A stretch of DNA of 64,000 nt from Hydrocarboniphaga daqingensis (GCF_900129825.1 NZ_FQWZ01000003.1:54353-118352), one strand, 5' to 3'; positions 36,531 through 45,615 are shown, counted from the first letter of the stretch. Notes: generated by a model from the letters alone, not told the origin. A program made the numbers and translations.

Positions 36531-37289
36531 TCAGGCCTGGGGCGCGGCCGCACCGGCGTCCGACAGCGATGACGGCGCGCCACGCCAGCGATGGAACCAG
36601 CGCGCGGTCCGCATCATGTAGACGTCGAACAGCGAATAGCAGACGCCGGCCAGCAGCGGCGGGTTGTGCAGGCTCAAGCCCAGACCTGGCGCCTCGCGTT
36701 GCCAGCGCCATTCCCCCAGTTCGGTGCCGCCGAGTTCGACCATCAGCGCGATCGGCACCATCAGGATGTAAATGCGCGGCTGGCTGCCGTAGCGCGCCAG
36801 CGCCAGCAGGATCAGCAGCATCAGGCCGTCGAATCGGCTGGCGCCGCTGATCGTCATCCACAGCGCGCCGGCAACCAACATCAGCAGCAGCAGCGGAACC
36901 AGCCGCGCGGGCAGCTTGCGGCCGCAATAGACGCCGACCATAAACAGCAGCGTGTGCGCGGGTGGCACATAGGCCGGGATGTCGTGGAAGCGATAGTCGT
37001 ACAGGCCCCAGCCGAGCGAGAACAGCGCTTCGGCCGCCAGCGCGAACGCGGTGGCCACGACCAGCGTCAGCCGCCAGGCCGGCGTCTGCTGGTGCAGCAG
37101 CCATAGCAGCGTCAACCACACCGGGACACTGGCCGCCAGATGCAGCAACGGCGAGCCCCGGCTGTCGAGCACCAGACCCAGCGCAATGACCCCGATGATC
37201 AACACCGCCTTTGCGCCGGCGTTGGGGTCGTGGGCGCCCAAGGGCGCGCTGAACAGAATCTGCTGTCGTAGCGTGTCGGTGCGACTCAT
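36531..37289 (-). CDS. Integral membrane protein of unknown function
   Basis: 252 aa with about seven hydrophobic segments. Polar residues inside or near the helices look conserved-site-like: GLYDYRFHDIPAYVPPAHTLLF, then VELGGTELGEWRWQ and NPPLLAGVCYSLFD (shortened here to key runs). This repeated use of Tyr, His, Glu, Trp and Asp inside the membrane suggests an enzyme rather than a simple channel, but I recognise no family. It converges on the L,D-transpeptidase gene with an 18-base gap. Confidence 0.7.
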   Translation of the reverse strand: MSRTDTLRQQILFSAPLGAHDPNAGAKAVLIIGVIALGLVLDSRGSPLLHLAASVPVWLTLLWLLHQQTPAWRLTLVVATAFALAAEALFSLGWGLYDYRFHDIPAYVPPAHTLLFMVGVYCGRKLPARLVPLLLLMLVAGALWMTISGASRFDGLMLLILLALARYGSQPRIYILMVPIALMVELGGTELGEWRWQREAPGLGLSLHNPPLLAGVCYSLFDVYMMRTARWFHRWRGAPSSLSDAGAAAPQA

Positions 37290-37314
37290 CGGCGGAATCC
37301 TTGCCTGCGCGGGG

Positions 37315-37770
37315 TCATGTCAGATCCACAGCCAGACGCGTGCCATCGGCGCCGTCCTCGTAGTAGGCCGGCAGCATTTCAACCGCTCGATAGCCCCGTC
37401 GCTGGTACAGCGCCAGTGCGGCGGCGTTGTCGCAGCGCACTTCGAGCACCACGCGGCGGCAGCCGCGCTGCTGGGCTTGCCGGTGCGCGGCTTCGATCAA
37501 CTGCTGCGCAATGCCGCGGCCGCGTGCGGCCGGATCGACCACGATCGAGTACAGCCGCGCGCTGTCGCGGTCGCGCCGCGTCAGCAGCAACAGATTGCCG
37601 ACGATCGGGCCGTCGGCGCCGTCGACGGCGACCAGAAACACCGCGCTGCTGTTGTCGATGAAGCGACGCAGGCTGCGCCGCGACATCGCATCGGAAGGAA
37701 ACAGCGCTTCCAGATGTAGCAGCGCCGGCAGATCGGCCGGTCGCGCGCGCCGCACTTCCACCGGCTGCAT
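37315..37770 (-). CDS. GNAT-family N-acetyltransferase
   Basis: 151 aa from ATG 37770 (MQPVEVRRARPADLPALLHLE). The acetyl-CoA site is VVDPAARGRGIAQQLI (R/Q-x-x-G-x-G/A), and LYQRRGYRAVEMLPAYYEDG is the usual C-terminal part, reminiscent of RimI-type enzymes. Its start codon overlaps the stop of the RimK-type gene upstream (TGATG), so the two are coupled. The likely substrate is the product or target of that ligase. Confidence 0.9.
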   Translation of the reverse strand: MQPVEVRRARPADLPALLHLEALFPSDAMSRRSLRRFIDNSSAVFLVAVDGADGPIVGNLLLLTRRDRDSARLYSIVVDPAARGRGIAQQLIEAAHRQAQQRGCRRVVLEVRCDNAAALALYQRRGYRAVEMLPAYYEDGADGTRLAVDLT

Positions 37771-39236
37771 CAGGGCTGGTTCTTTACGCGCGCTTCGAGG
37801 CGGCGCACGAAGTACTCCATGATCCGCCGATACAGCGTCTCCTTCAGCACCAAGTCTTCGACGCCGAAGTCGATGTTGGGGTTGTCGTTGACTTCGACGA
37901 CCTTGACCACATTGCCAAACTGCTTGAGGTCGACGCCATACAGCGCGCTGCCGACCGCCTTGGCCGCTTGCACGGCGACGTTGCGCACCAGCGGCGGCAC
38001 CGCGTCGATCGGCAGCGTGTCGTGATGGCCTTCGATCTTGCCGCCGTTGCGGCCGTGCTTGACCACCTGCCAGTGGTCCTTGGCCATGTAATAACGGCAG
38101 GCGTACAGCGGCACGCCGTCGAGCACGCCGACGCGCCAGTCGTAGTCGGTCGGCTCGAACGACTGGCCGATCACGATGTCGCTGCGTTCGAGCAGATCGC
38201 GCACTTCGCGCTTGAGTTCGGCTTCGTTGTCGACCTTGATCACGCCGCGCGAAAACTGCGAGTCCGGCTGCTTGAGCACGCAAGGGAAGCCCAGTTCGCG
38301 CGCGATCTGTTTGACGTTGCCGCGATGGATCAACATCGTCTTCGGCTGCGGAATCCGGTGTCGGTCCATCAACTCCGACAAGAACACCTTGTTGGCGGCG
38401 CGCAGGATCGACTTGGGGTCATCGACGACGACCAGGCCTTCGCGCTCGGCGCGGCGCGCAAAGCGATACGTGTGATGGTTGACGGCCGTGGTTTCGCGAA
38501 TGAACAGCGCGTCGAACTCGGCGACGTGACCGTAGTCGCCCTTGTCGATGAAGTCGACCTGAAAGCCCAGATCCTCGGCGGCTTTCTCGAACAGCTTCAG
38601 CGCGCGCGCGTTCGACGGCGGGTCTTTTTCGGCCTCGTTGATCAGGATCGCCAGATCGTAGCGATACGAATCCTTCTTCTGCCGCGGCATGCGCCGCCGC
38701 GTGAAGTACTCACGCGCTGCCTGATGCATGAACTCCAGATGCGAGCCGGGCACCTCGCCCAGCGCGATCGGGCCGATCGAATCGACGCGCCATTCGTCGC
38801 CCTTGTACTCGAACGTGGCCTGCAGCAGCGGGGCGGGGAACAGATTGAACAGCGCGCGCGCCAAGCGCTCGTGGCGCTTGGTCGGGCTCTGGCCGAAGTA
38901 GACGTTGAGCACATATTCCGACGAGCCCAGCCGCGCGAGCGAGCTTTGGATCAGCTCGTCGATTTCGTCGTTCAGCACGCCGGGCGATTCGGCGAGCTTC
39001 AAATCCTGAATCGTTGTGATGTCGGGCAACGGCCGATGGCTGCGGGCACCGGCCAGCAGACTGACGTAGTAACCGGTGCTCTGGTAGCTGAAGCTGCGGC
39101 ACAGGTTGTACACGCGGATGTTCCGCTGCAGCACCTCGGGCGTCAGCGTCAGATAGTCCCAGGCCGTCATCACATGCATGCCGGGGATCTGCAACGGCCA
39201 GTCGGTCCGTGCATCGACGACCACCAGTCCGCTCAT
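37770..39236 (-). CDS. RimK-type ATP-grasp ligase with N-terminal RLAN-like domain
   Basis: 488 aa, much longer than ribosomal RimK (~300). Residues 1-210 form an N-terminal domain (MSGLVVVDARTDWPLQIPG, RVYNLCRSFSYQSTGYYVSLL) of the type called RLAN. Residues about 220-480 are a RimK ATP-grasp with ETTAVNHHTYRFARRAE, FPCVLKQPDSQFSRGVIKV and VVEVNDNPNIDFGVED (metal site). It should join an amino acid, often glutamate, to a carboxylate by acyl-phosphate chemistry. Substrate unknown: peptide tail, amino acid or small molecule. Coupled to the GNAT gene. Confidence 0.9.
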   Translation of the reverse strand: MSGLVVVDARTDWPLQIPGMHVMTAWDYLTLTPEVLQRNIRVYNLCRSFSYQSTGYYVSLLAGARSHRPLPDITTIQDLKLAESPGVLNDEIDELIQSSLARLGSSEYVLNVYFGQSPTKRHERLARALFNLFPAPLLQATFEYKGDEWRVDSIGPIALGEVPGSHLEFMHQAAREYFTRRRMPRQKKDSYRYDLAILINEAEKDPPSNARALKLFEKAAEDLGFQVDFIDKGDYGHVAEFDALFIRETTAVNHHTYRFARRAEREGLVVVDDPKSILRAANKVFLSELMDRHRIPQPKTMLIHRGNVKQIARELGFPCVLKQPDSQFSRGVIKVDNEAELKREVRDLLERSDIVIGQSFEPTDYDWRVGVLDGVPLYACRYYMAKDHWQVVKHGRNGGKIEGHHDTLPIDAVPPLVRNVAVQAAKAVGSALYGVDLKQFGNVVKVVEVNDNPNIDFGVEDLVLKETLYRRIMEYFVRRLEARVKNQP

Positions 39237-39483
39237 CGCGCGGTCCGACGCGTTGGCGCGGCCTCGGGCAAGAGTCTCGGCAGGGGGAGTTGCAGCGTTG
39301 CGGCCAGACTCATGCGCTGAAAAACGGCTCGTTCCTTGATTGGGTGACTACGGCCAACGAGCGCGAATCCTAGCATCAGCCCGCGTTGCAGTCGGGGGTC
39401 CGCAAGGCGCATTGCTCAACGGTTGTCGTCGCTGGCCGCAGCCTGCGCGTCCGACCGGCCGATCGTCCGTCGCGCTGTGCTTA

Positions 39484-39489
39484 TATAAT
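39484..39489 (+). promoter_or_regulatory. Candidate -10 box for the FecR/SPOR gene
   Basis: A perfect TATAAT lies 34 bases before the ATG at 39523 in otherwise GC-rich DNA (context CTTATATAATGG). No convincing -35 is seen at the usual spacing. The rest of the 286-base divergent gap 39237-39522 shows nothing definite. Confidence 0.5.
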
Positions 39490-39522
39490 GGCTTACGTCG
39501 GTTCGTACAATGGAATATCACG

Positions 39523-40467
39523 ATGCGCTCTCGCTCCCCGCTGCTGTCCCGCTGCACCTTGTGGGCGCTGTCGGCACTGCTGGCAGTCCCCGGCAGCGCC
39601 GCCGCAGCCGAGCCGATGACCCTGGTCGTGCTCCAGGCCGCCAAGCCGTTCTCGGTGATGCGGGCCGATCAGGTGGTGCCGCCTGCACGCGAGTTGCCGG
39701 TGGCCAAGGCCGACGTGCTGCGCACCGGCGTCAACGGTCGCGGCTCGCTGCGCTTTGGTGTGGCCTTGATGACGCTGGGTCCGGAGGCCGAGGCGCTGGT
39801 TGAAGACATCCAGCAGCCAGCCGGCGGCTTCAACGGCCGGCTCGATCTGAAGCTGGTCCGCGGCGCGCTGCGAATCGATGGCAGCCGCGAGCGCCGGCTA
39901 CCCCAGGACATTCGCCTGACGCTGACCGACTTGCGCCTGCGGGTGTTCGGCGCTGATGTCTGGGCCGAGTCCAGCGCTGAGCGACGCAGCGTCTGCCTGC
40001 TGTCGGGCGCCGTCGAAATCGTCACGGTTTCCGGTGCCGAGCGCCTCGAAGAGCCGGGCGATTGCCTGATCGTCGATGCCACCGGCCTGCACCGGCAAAG
40101 CCCGGATCGACCGTCGATGAATCAGAAGCTGGCCTTGACCGACTATTCCAGCGTCAACGCGGCGCCGCCGGCCAAGCCGGCGCCGCCTCAGGAGCCGCCG
40201 CGTCTGCCGCCGGTGACGGCCGAGACTGCACAAGGCTGGATGCTGGTCGCTGCAGCGCTGGGCGACGCCGAGTCGGCCGCGCTCGAAGTGCAGGGGCTGA
40301 TCGACCAAGGCTTGCCGGGCGTCGTGCGAATCTTCGATCCGCCCAACGGCAAGCGTGTCTACCGCGTCACGATCGGCAGCTTCGCCACGCGCGCCCAGGC
40401 CGAAGCGTTCGCCGCCGACGTCAAGGAGCGCTTCGGCATGACGCAGATCTGGGTCGCGCCGTACTGA
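39523..40467 (+). CDS. Exported FecR-like protein with C-terminal SPOR domain
   Basis: 314 aa from ATG 39523 (MRSRSPLLSRCTLWALSALLAV), giving a clear signal peptide ending near AAAAEP. The middle (GVALMTLGPEAEALVEDIQ, LVRGALRIDG, VWAESSAERRSVCLLSGAVEIV) has the pattern of FecR-type beta domains. A Pro-rich linker near residue 220 leads to a SPOR domain (GWMLVAAALGD..., VYRVTIGSFATRAQAEAFA). SPOR domains bind denuded septal peptidoglycan, so it may act at the division site or cell wall. Divergent from the RimK-type gene and convergent with the HAD gene (9-base gap). Confidence 0.85.
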   Translation: MRSRSPLLSRCTLWALSALLAVPGSAAAAEPMTLVVLQAAKPFSVMRADQVVPPARELPVAKADVLRTGVNGRGSLRFGVALMTLGPEAEALVEDIQQPAGGFNGRLDLKLVRGALRIDGSRERRLPQDIRLTLTDLRLRVFGADVWAESSAERRSVCLLSGAVEIVTVSGAERLEEPGDCLIVDATGLHRQSPDRPSMNQKLALTDYSSVNAAPPAKPAPPQEPPRLPPVTAETAQGWMLVAAALGDAESAALEVQGLIDQGLPGVVRIFDPPNGKRVYRVTIGSFATRAQAEAFAADVKERFGMTQIWVAPY

Positions 40468-40476
40468 GCGCCGCGC

Positions 40477-41136
40477 TCAGTTACCGCGCAAGCTGATCAC
40501 TGGCCAGCCGCGGCGCTGGGCTTCGGCGCGCAGCACGTCGTCAGGGTCCACGGCCACGGCCGCGTCGGCACGCTCCAGCAGCGGCAGATCGTTGCGCGAG
40601 TCGCTATAGCAGCTCAGGTGCTCGAACGGCGGCTGCTGCTGGTCGAGCCAGCGGTTCAGGCGCACGACCTTGCCGCCCTGGAAGTTGGCCAGCCCGGCGA
40701 GGCGCCCGGTGTAGCGGCCGTCGACGAATTCCGGATCGGTGGCGATCAGCGTGTCGACGCCGAGCAACTCGGCAATCGGCTCGGTGACGAAGCGGTTGGT
40801 CGCGGTCGTGATCATCAGGTGATCGCCCTGCATCCGATGGCGTTCCAGCAGCGCCGGCGCCAGAGGCGCGATCACTGGCACGATCTTGGTCTGGACGAAC
40901 TGCTCGCGCCAGCCGAGCAGCGTCGGCAGGTCGTGCGCGGCCAGCGGCGCAAAACTGAAGTGGCAGAACGCTTCGATGTCGAGCGTGCCGGCTTTGTATT
41001 CGTCGTAGAACCGCTGGTTTTCGCGTTCGTAGGCGACGCGCTCAACCACGCCCTGTTCAACCAGAAACTGGCCCCACAGGTAGTCGCTGTCACCGGCCAG
41101 CAGGGTGTTGTCCAGATCGAAGATCGCAAGACGCAT
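40477..41136 (-). CDS. HAD-family phosphatase (HAD-IB, SerB-like)
   Basis: 219 aa from ATG 41136 ([18 protein letters not shown]), with the two Asp of the DxDNT motif. Motif II is MITTATNRF. Motif III Lys and the last acidic pair lie in GGKVVRLN and [12 protein letters not shown]. This arrangement matches HAD-IB proteins related to phosphoserine phosphatase, including CicA-like enzymes. Substrate not determined. Divergent from rppH, 99 bases apart. Confidence 0.88.
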   Translation of the reverse strand: MRLAIFDLDNTLLAGDSDYLWGQFLVEQGVVERVAYERENQRFYDEYKAGTLDIEAFCHFSFAPLAAHDLPTLLGWREQFVQTKIVPVIAPLAPALLERHRMQGDHLMITTATNRFVTEPIAELLGVDTLIATDPEFVDGRYTGRLAGLANFQGGKVVRLNRWLDQQQPPFEHLSCYSDSRNDLPLLERADAAVAVDPDDVLRAEAQRRGWPVISLRGN

Positions 41137-41235
41137 GGCAGCGGTTTTGGCCGTCAAAATAAAAGGTCGCGCAGTTTGCCGCTGCTCGCGGCCTTGTGGA
41201 AGAATCCAGCTCAGCCCATTGCGCGGTCGATTCAC

Positions 41236-41748
41236 GTGATTGATTCGGACGGCTACCGTCCCAACGTCGGAATCATCCTGGCCAACCCGGCCGGGCAAGT
41301 GCTGTGGGCCAAGCGCATCGGCCAGGACGCCTGGCAATTTCCCCAAGGTGGCATTCAGCGCGGCGAAGCACCGCGCGACGCACTGCTGCGCGAGTTGCAC
41401 GAAGAACTCGGGCTGACCGCCGACGACGTCGAGATCGTCGCCGTCACCCAGGGTTGGCTGCGTTACCAACTGCCCAAGCGCTATTTGCGTCAGGGCCGTG
41501 GCCGCGTCTGCATCGGCCAGAAGCAGAAGTGGTTCCTGCTGCGGCTGCTGTGCTCGGAAGATCGCGTGCACTTTGACGCCAGTCCGACGCCGGAATTCGA
41601 CGGTTGGCGCTGGATCGACTGGTGGACGCCGGCCGAGCAGGTCATCGAGTTCAAACGCGAGGTGTATCGCCGGGCGCTGACCGAACTGGCCGACGCGGCC
41701 GGCGTGCCGTTGCCGCTGGTGGCCTCGTCGCTGGGTACGGCGTCTTAG
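41236..41748 (+). CDS. rppH: RNA pyrophosphohydrolase (Nudix)
   Basis: 170 aa from GTG 41236, which gives [14 protein letters not shown], the standard RppH start; the frame extends far upstream without homology. The Nudix box is [20 protein letters not shown] with LGL after it. [11 protein letters not shown] and [24 protein letters not shown] complete the family pattern. It removes pyrophosphate from 5'-triphosphate mRNA ends and so starts decay. Length and motifs are standard. Confidence 0.95.
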   Translation: MIDSDGYRPNVGIILANPAGQVLWAKRIGQDAWQFPQGGIQRGEAPRDALLRELHEELGLTADDVEIVAVTQGWLRYQLPKRYLRQGRGRVCIGQKQKWFLLRLLCSEDRVHFDASPTPEFDGWRWIDWWTPAEQVIEFKREVYRRALTELADAAGVPLPLVASSLGTAS

Positions 41749-41750
41749 AC

Positions 41751-41813
41751 GAGAACCATTGTTATTTGATTCCAGTTCGCAGTTGGCGTAGCGTATTGTC
41801 AATCGTTCTCATT
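41751..41813 (+). promoter_or_regulatory. Two Fur-box-like sites upstream of bfd
   Basis: GAGAACCATTGTTATTTGA (41751-41769) and ATTGTCAATCGTTCTCATT (41795-41813; reverse strand AATGAGAACGATTGACAAT) resemble the Fur consensus of alternating GATAAT/ATTATC units. They are the only AT-rich bases between rppH and the iron-storage gene pair, where iron control is expected. The match is imperfect. Confidence 0.6.
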
Positions 41814-41831
41814 CACGCAATCGCCGCCGCC

Positions 41832-42056
41832 ATGTACGTCTGTGTCTGCAAGGCCGTCTCCGATACCCGGATCAAGCGCATGGTCTGTGAAGGCAGCGCC
41901 ACCACGTTGCGTGAGGTCGTCCGGGAAACCGGGCTCGGCAGCTGCTGCGGCAAGTGCGTGCCGGCCGCGCGCGAGCTGCTGTCGTCCCAGCGGTCGTCGC
42001 AGCCGCTGCGGCTGGCTGACCTGGGCATTGCGCCGGGGTTTGCCGCCACCGCTTGA
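41832..42056 (+). CDS. bfd: Bacterioferritin-associated ferredoxin
   Basis: 74 aa from ATG 41832. The [2Fe-2S] ligands are YVCVC (Cys4, Cys6) and CCGKC (Cys39, Cys42), the Bfd arrangement. Bfd reduces stored Fe(III) in bacterioferritin to release iron. Bacterioferritin itself is encoded 116 bases downstream and Fur-like sites lie upstream. Length is standard. Confidence 0.93.
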   Translation: MYVCVCKAVSDTRIKRMVCEGSATTLREVVRETGLGSCCGKCVPAARELLSSQRSSQPLRLADLGIAPGFAATA

Positions 42057-42172
42057 GGCAGTTGCGAATCAGACGCATAACCACTCTAAAAGTGCTTGTC
42101 TAACAAACACTTAGGCTGGACTCACCGAGGCGTGCGCCGTTACACTGCGGCGACTTTCCCAGGACGACAGCC

Positions 42173-42655
42173 ATGCGCGGCGATACCAAGGTCATCGAGT
42201 ACCTCAACCTCGGCCTCAAGAACGAACTGACGGCGATCAACCAGTACTTCCTGCATTCACGAATGCTCGGCAACTGGGGCCTCAAAAAGCTCGAAGCGCT
42301 CGAGTACGAGGAATCGATCGACGAGATGAAGCACGCCGACAAGCTGATCAAGCGCATCTTGTTCCTCGACGGCCTGCCCAACCTGCAGGACCTCGGCAAG
42401 CTGTACATCGGCGAGAACGTGCAGGAGGTGCTCGAATGCGACCTCAAGCGCGAGTACGAGGCGCATCCGCTGTACAAGGAAGCGATCGCCTACTGCGAAA
42501 GCGTCAAGGACTACGGCACGCGCGAGATCCTGGTCGCGATCCAGCAGAGCGAGGAAGACCACATCGACTTCCTCGAAGAGCAGCTCAAGCTGATCGAGCA
42601 GATGGGTCTGCCCAACTACATCCAGTCGGCGGTCGGCGAACTGAAGGGCCCCTGA
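42173..42655 (+). CDS. bfr: Bacterioferritin
   Basis: 160 aa. All ferroxidase ligands are at the canonical places: Glu18, Glu51, His54, Glu94, Glu127 and His130; heme-ligand Met52 lies in [10 protein letters not shown]. It stores iron in a 24-subunit shell with heme at subunit interfaces. It is adjacent to bfd and near hemJ. The 116-base gap to bfd contains GCGTAACCACTCTAAAAGTGC-like AT-richer sequence that could hold a second promoter. Confidence 0.97.
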   Translation: MRGDTKVIEYLNLGLKNELTAINQYFLHSRMLGNWGLKKLEALEYEESIDEMKHADKLIKRILFLDGLPNLQDLGKLYIGENVQEVLECDLKREYEAHPLYKEAIAYCESVKDYGTREILVAIQQSEEDHIDFLEEQLKLIEQMGLPNYIQSAVGELKGP

Positions 42656-42685
42656 TCCGAAGGTCCATCCGGCGTACCGCCGTAC

Positions 42686-42729
42686 AGGTCGCGGCGGGCG
42701 CTTGGCGCCGCCGCGACCTTGGGCCGTTT
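42686..42729 (+). terminator. Terminator-like hairpin after bfr
   Basis: AGGTCGCGGCGG (42686-42697) pairs with CCGCCGCGACCT (42708-42719), a perfect 12-base stem. A TTTT follows after GGGCCG, so it may end bfr transcription and, less well, hemJ from the other side. Confidence 0.55.
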
Positions 42730-43145
42730 TAGAACGGCTTGACGACGACCAGAATCACGATCGCGATCAGCAGCACGGCCGGCACTTCGTTGGCTATGCG
42801 CCAGAAGCGGCCGCTGCGGGTGTTGGTGCGGTTGGCGAACTTGCGCAGATTGACCTTCAACCAGCCCTGGTAGCCGCTCAGCGCGATCACCAGCGTCAGC
42901 TTGGCGTGCATCCAGCCGAGCTGCAGGTAGCCGGGATTCATCACCACCATTGCCAGGCCAAACACCCAGGTGCCGATCATCGCGATCGTCATCAGGCCAT
43001 AGAGCTTGCGTTCCATCAGCACGAAGCGGTCATGACCCGCGGTGTCCTGCGTGTCGACGTGGTAGACGAACAGCCGCGGCAGATAGAACAGCCCGGCGAA
43101 CCAGGCGACGACGAAGATCACGTGTATCGCTTTGACCCAAAGCAT
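42729..43145 (-). CDS. hemJ: Protoporphyrinogen IX oxidase HemJ
   Basis: 138 aa, four hydrophobic segments. The start LWVKAIHVIFVVAWFAGLFYLPRLFVYHV and the later GWMHAKLTLVI are the conserved blocks of HemJ, with His8 and Lys82 in the expected places. It oxidises protoporphyrinogen IX in heme synthesis at the inner membrane. Convergent with bfr, which binds heme; the link may be fortuitous. Confidence 0.92.
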   Translation of the reverse strand: MLWVKAIHVIFVVAWFAGLFYLPRLFVYHVDTQDTAGHDRFVLMERKLYGLMTIAMIGTWVFGLAMVVMNPGYLQLGWMHAKLTLVIALSGYQGWLKVNLRKFANRTNTRSGRFWRIANEVPAVLLIAIVILVVVKPF

Positions 43146-43292
43146 GCGGACTCCAGAAACGAGGGTTAGACGAGGCGTAGGCGGCGGGCAGGGTGACGAC
43201 GGGCCCGGTTGCCGGCGCGTGTTTCATTGCGCCGCGGCAAAAGCCTATCATCCCGGTCCTTTTGTTAGCGGCATCACAGATTAGGGCGGGCC

Positions 43293-44324
43293 ATGATCAA
43301 GGTGGGAATCGTCGGCGGCACCGGCTACACCGGCGCCGAACTGTTGCGACTGCTGGCTGGGCACCGCGAAGTGGCGGTCACGACGCTGACCTCGCGCAAA
43401 GAGGCCGGGCTGCGTGCCGACCATCTGTTCCCGAGTTTGCGTGGCCACTGCGACGCGGTGTTCTCGGCGCCAGACGAAGCGGCGCTGGCAGCCTGCGACG
43501 CGGTGTTCTTCGCCACGCCGCACGGCACGGCGATGCAGATGGCGCCGGCGCTGGTCGAGGCGGGCGTCAAGGTCATCGATCTGTCGGCCGACTTCCGGCT
43601 CAAGGATGCTGCGGAATTCAAGCGCTGGTATCAGCTCGACCACACGGCCCCGGCCTTGCTCGAGGAAGCGGTGTACGGCCTGCCGGAAGTCAATCGTCAC
43701 GCCATCTCCAATGCGCGCGTGATCGGCAACCCCGGCTGTTATCCGACCGCAGTGCAGCTCGGCTTTCTGCCGCTGCTGGAAGCGGGCTTGATCGACGCCT
43801 CGCAGCTGATCGCCGACTGCAAGTCCGGCGTGTCCGGCGCCGGGCGCGAAGCGCGCGTGACCTCGCTGTTCTGTGAGGCCGGCGATAACTTCCGCGCGTA
43901 TTCGGTACCCGGCCATCGCCACTTGCCGGAGATCCAGCAGGGCTTACGCGTCGCGGCCGACGGCCCGGTATCACTGACGTTCGTGCCGCATCTGACGCCG
44001 ATGATTCGTGGCATCCACGCGACGCTCTATGCCCGGCTGACGCAGCCCGGCGTCGACTTGCAGGCGCTGTTCGAGTCGCGCTATCGCGGCGAGCCGTTCG
44101 TCGACGTGCTGCCCGCCGGCGATCACCCGGAGACGCGCAGCGTCCGCGGCGGCAATCAGTGCCGCATCGCCGTGCATCTGGCGCCGGATGGCCAAACCGT
44201 GGTCGTGCTGTCGGTCATCGACAACCTGGTCAAAGGCGCGTCGGGACAAGCGATCCAGTGCTTCAACCTGATGTTCGGCCTGCCCGAAACCGCCGGGCTC
44301 GATGCGCCGGGCATGACGCCTTAA
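43293..44324 (+). CDS. argC: N-acetyl-gamma-glutamyl-phosphate reductase
   Basis: 343 aa. The NADP-binding [18 protein letters not shown] opens the protein; the catalytic Cys149 sits in IGNPGCYPT, and [12 protein letters not shown] and [11 protein letters not shown] follow. It reduces N-acetylglutamyl phosphate in arginine synthesis. It heads a plus-strand run: the next start is 3 bases after its stop, then a bactofilin and erpA, so an arginine gene leads genes of unrelated function. No other arg gene is nearby. Confidence 0.97.
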   Translation: MIKVGIVGGTGYTGAELLRLLAGHREVAVTTLTSRKEAGLRADHLFPSLRGHCDAVFSAPDEAALAACDAVFFATPHGTAMQMAPALVEAGVKVIDLSADFRLKDAAEFKRWYQLDHTAPALLEEAVYGLPEVNRHAISNARVIGNPGCYPTAVQLGFLPLLEAGLIDASQLIADCKSGVSGAGREARVTSLFCEAGDNFRAYSVPGHRHLPEIQQGLRVAADGPVSLTFVPHLTPMIRGIHATLYARLTQPGVDLQALFESRYRGEPFVDVLPAGDHPETRSVRGGNQCRIAVHLAPDGQTVVVLSVIDNLVKGASGQAIQCFNLMFGLPETAGLDAPGMTP

Positions 44325-44327
44325 CGC

Positions 44328-45104
44328 GTGGTCCAGCACCGGATCATCGTCAAGCAGCATCGGCCCTGGCTGAAGGCGGGGCTGATCGCCGGCAGCGTCG
44401 CCGGCCTTGCGATTGCCGGATTTGCTGTTTACGCGTGGGCGCGCACCAACCTGATTTCGGAATTCCGCGAAACCAAGACCGAGCTGGAACAGCTGCGTGA
44501 CGAGCGCCGCGATCTGGCGCGCGAGTTGCGCGCGGCACGCGCCGAGAACGCCCAGTTGCGCCAGCAGGTGGTGTACGCGGAGCGCGCCGGCGAAATCGAC
44601 GGCGCTGCCTGTACCGACGTCAAAGCGTCGCTGTCCGAACTGCAGGCCGAGGCCGCCGACCTGCGCGAACAAGTGGCGTTCTATCGCGGCATCGTATCGC
44701 CCGACGAAACCCGCGCCGGCGTGCGCGTGCTCGATCTGAAAGTCACGCCTCAGGCCGACGCCGATCGCTGGCGTTACGACCTGGTGCTGATTCAGTCGGT
44801 GCGCCACGACAAGCGGGTGGCCGGGCGCATCCGCGTCGTGATCGCCGGTAGCCGCGACGGCAAGGACACGACCGAAGATCTCGAAACGTTGCTGACCGGC
44901 GACCGGCGCCTGCCGCAGTTCGCGTTCAAGTACTTCCAGGAATTCTCGGGTGAATTCCGCTTGCCGGCCGGTTTCCGCCCGGCCCGGATGACGGTGATGC
45001 TGGACATCGACGGCGCCGAGGCGACGGTCGAGAACCCGTTCGACTGGAGTAAGATCAAGGACGACTCGTCGTTCCCGTCCGCCAGCCTCGATCCCGCACC
45101 ATGA
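44328..45104 (+). CDS. Membrane-anchored coiled-coil protein (DUF6776-like)
   Basis: 258 aa from GTG 44328. One transmembrane helix (residues ~17-38) is followed by a coiled coil (RETKTELEQLRDERRDLARE through about residue 125) and a beta-rich C-terminal domain (RVLDLKVTPQADADRWRYD, FKYFQEFSGEFRLPAGF). No catalytic motif. It overlaps the bactofilin start (ATGA), and such proteins often accompany bactofilins, so a membrane anchor or partner for the filament is likely. Confidence 0.85.
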   Translation: MVQHRIIVKQHRPWLKAGLIAGSVAGLAIAGFAVYAWARTNLISEFRETKTELEQLRDERRDLARELRAARAENAQLRQQVVYAERAGEIDGAACTDVKASLSELQAEAADLREQVAFYRGIVSPDETRAGVRVLDLKVTPQADADRWRYDLVLIQSVRHDKRVAGRIRVVIAGSRDGKDTTEDLETLLTGDRRLPQFAFKYFQEFSGEFRLPAGFRPARMTVMLDIDGAEATVENPFDWSKIKDDSSFPSASLDPAP

Positions 45105-45604
45105 AGTTCTCCAACAAGGCCAGCGCGCCGCCGCCGCCCCGCAGCAATGGTTCCGTCGAGACCTTGATCGGCCGTCAGACCGAAGTGGCCGGCGATATCC
45201 GCTTCAGCGGCGGCCTGCATCTGGACGGCCGCGTGTTCGGCAACGTCTGTTCCACGGCCGAACAATCGGCGCATCTGTCGATCAGCGAAACCGGGTCGGT
45301 TGAAGGCGAGGTGCGCGTCCCCATGTTGGTTCTTAACGGCGCCGTCGTTGGCGACGTGCATGTGGCCGAGAAGATCACGCTCGGCGCCAAGGCTCGCGTA
45401 ACCGGCAACGTGTTCTACAAGGTCATCGAGATGCAGCCGGGTGCGCAGGTCAACGGGCAGCTGGTACACGAATCGATGGCCGCCGCGATGGTGGTGGCCC
45501 GCGCGCCGGCCGCCGTACAGGATCACCGTCAGTCTTTCAGCAGCGATGAGTCCCGGATCATCGACGGGGAAACCACTTCCTCGGTCGCTGTTACCCCGGG
45601 CTAG
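45101..45604 (+). CDS. Bactofilin
   Basis: 167 aa. The core (residues ~20-120) is the right-handed beta-helix of bactofilins: [49 protein letters not shown] and [20 protein letters not shown]. Flexible tails flank it. Bactofilins polymerise without nucleotide and position cell-wall or polarity proteins. It is coupled to the membrane coiled-coil protein and followed by erpA after 11 bases. Confidence 0.93.
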   Translation: MKFSNKASAPPPPRSNGSVETLIGRQTEVAGDIRFSGGLHLDGRVFGNVCSTAEQSAHLSISETGSVEGEVRVPMLVLNGAVVGDVHVAEKITLGAKARVTGNVFYKVIEMQPGAQVNGQLVHESMAAAMVVARAPAAVQDHRQSFSSDESRIIDGETTSSVAVTPG

Positions 45605-45615
45605 AGGATGTCCAG

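Noticed and set aside
37771-38283. Upstream extension of the GNAT protein
   Set aside because: The extension lies inside the RimK-type gene in another frame; ATG 37770 gives the normal GNAT start.
37770-39236. Ribosomal protein S6 modification gene rimK
   Set aside because: The protein has a long N-terminal domain and a GNAT partner and is 190 residues longer than S6-modifying RimK, so the symbol was withheld.
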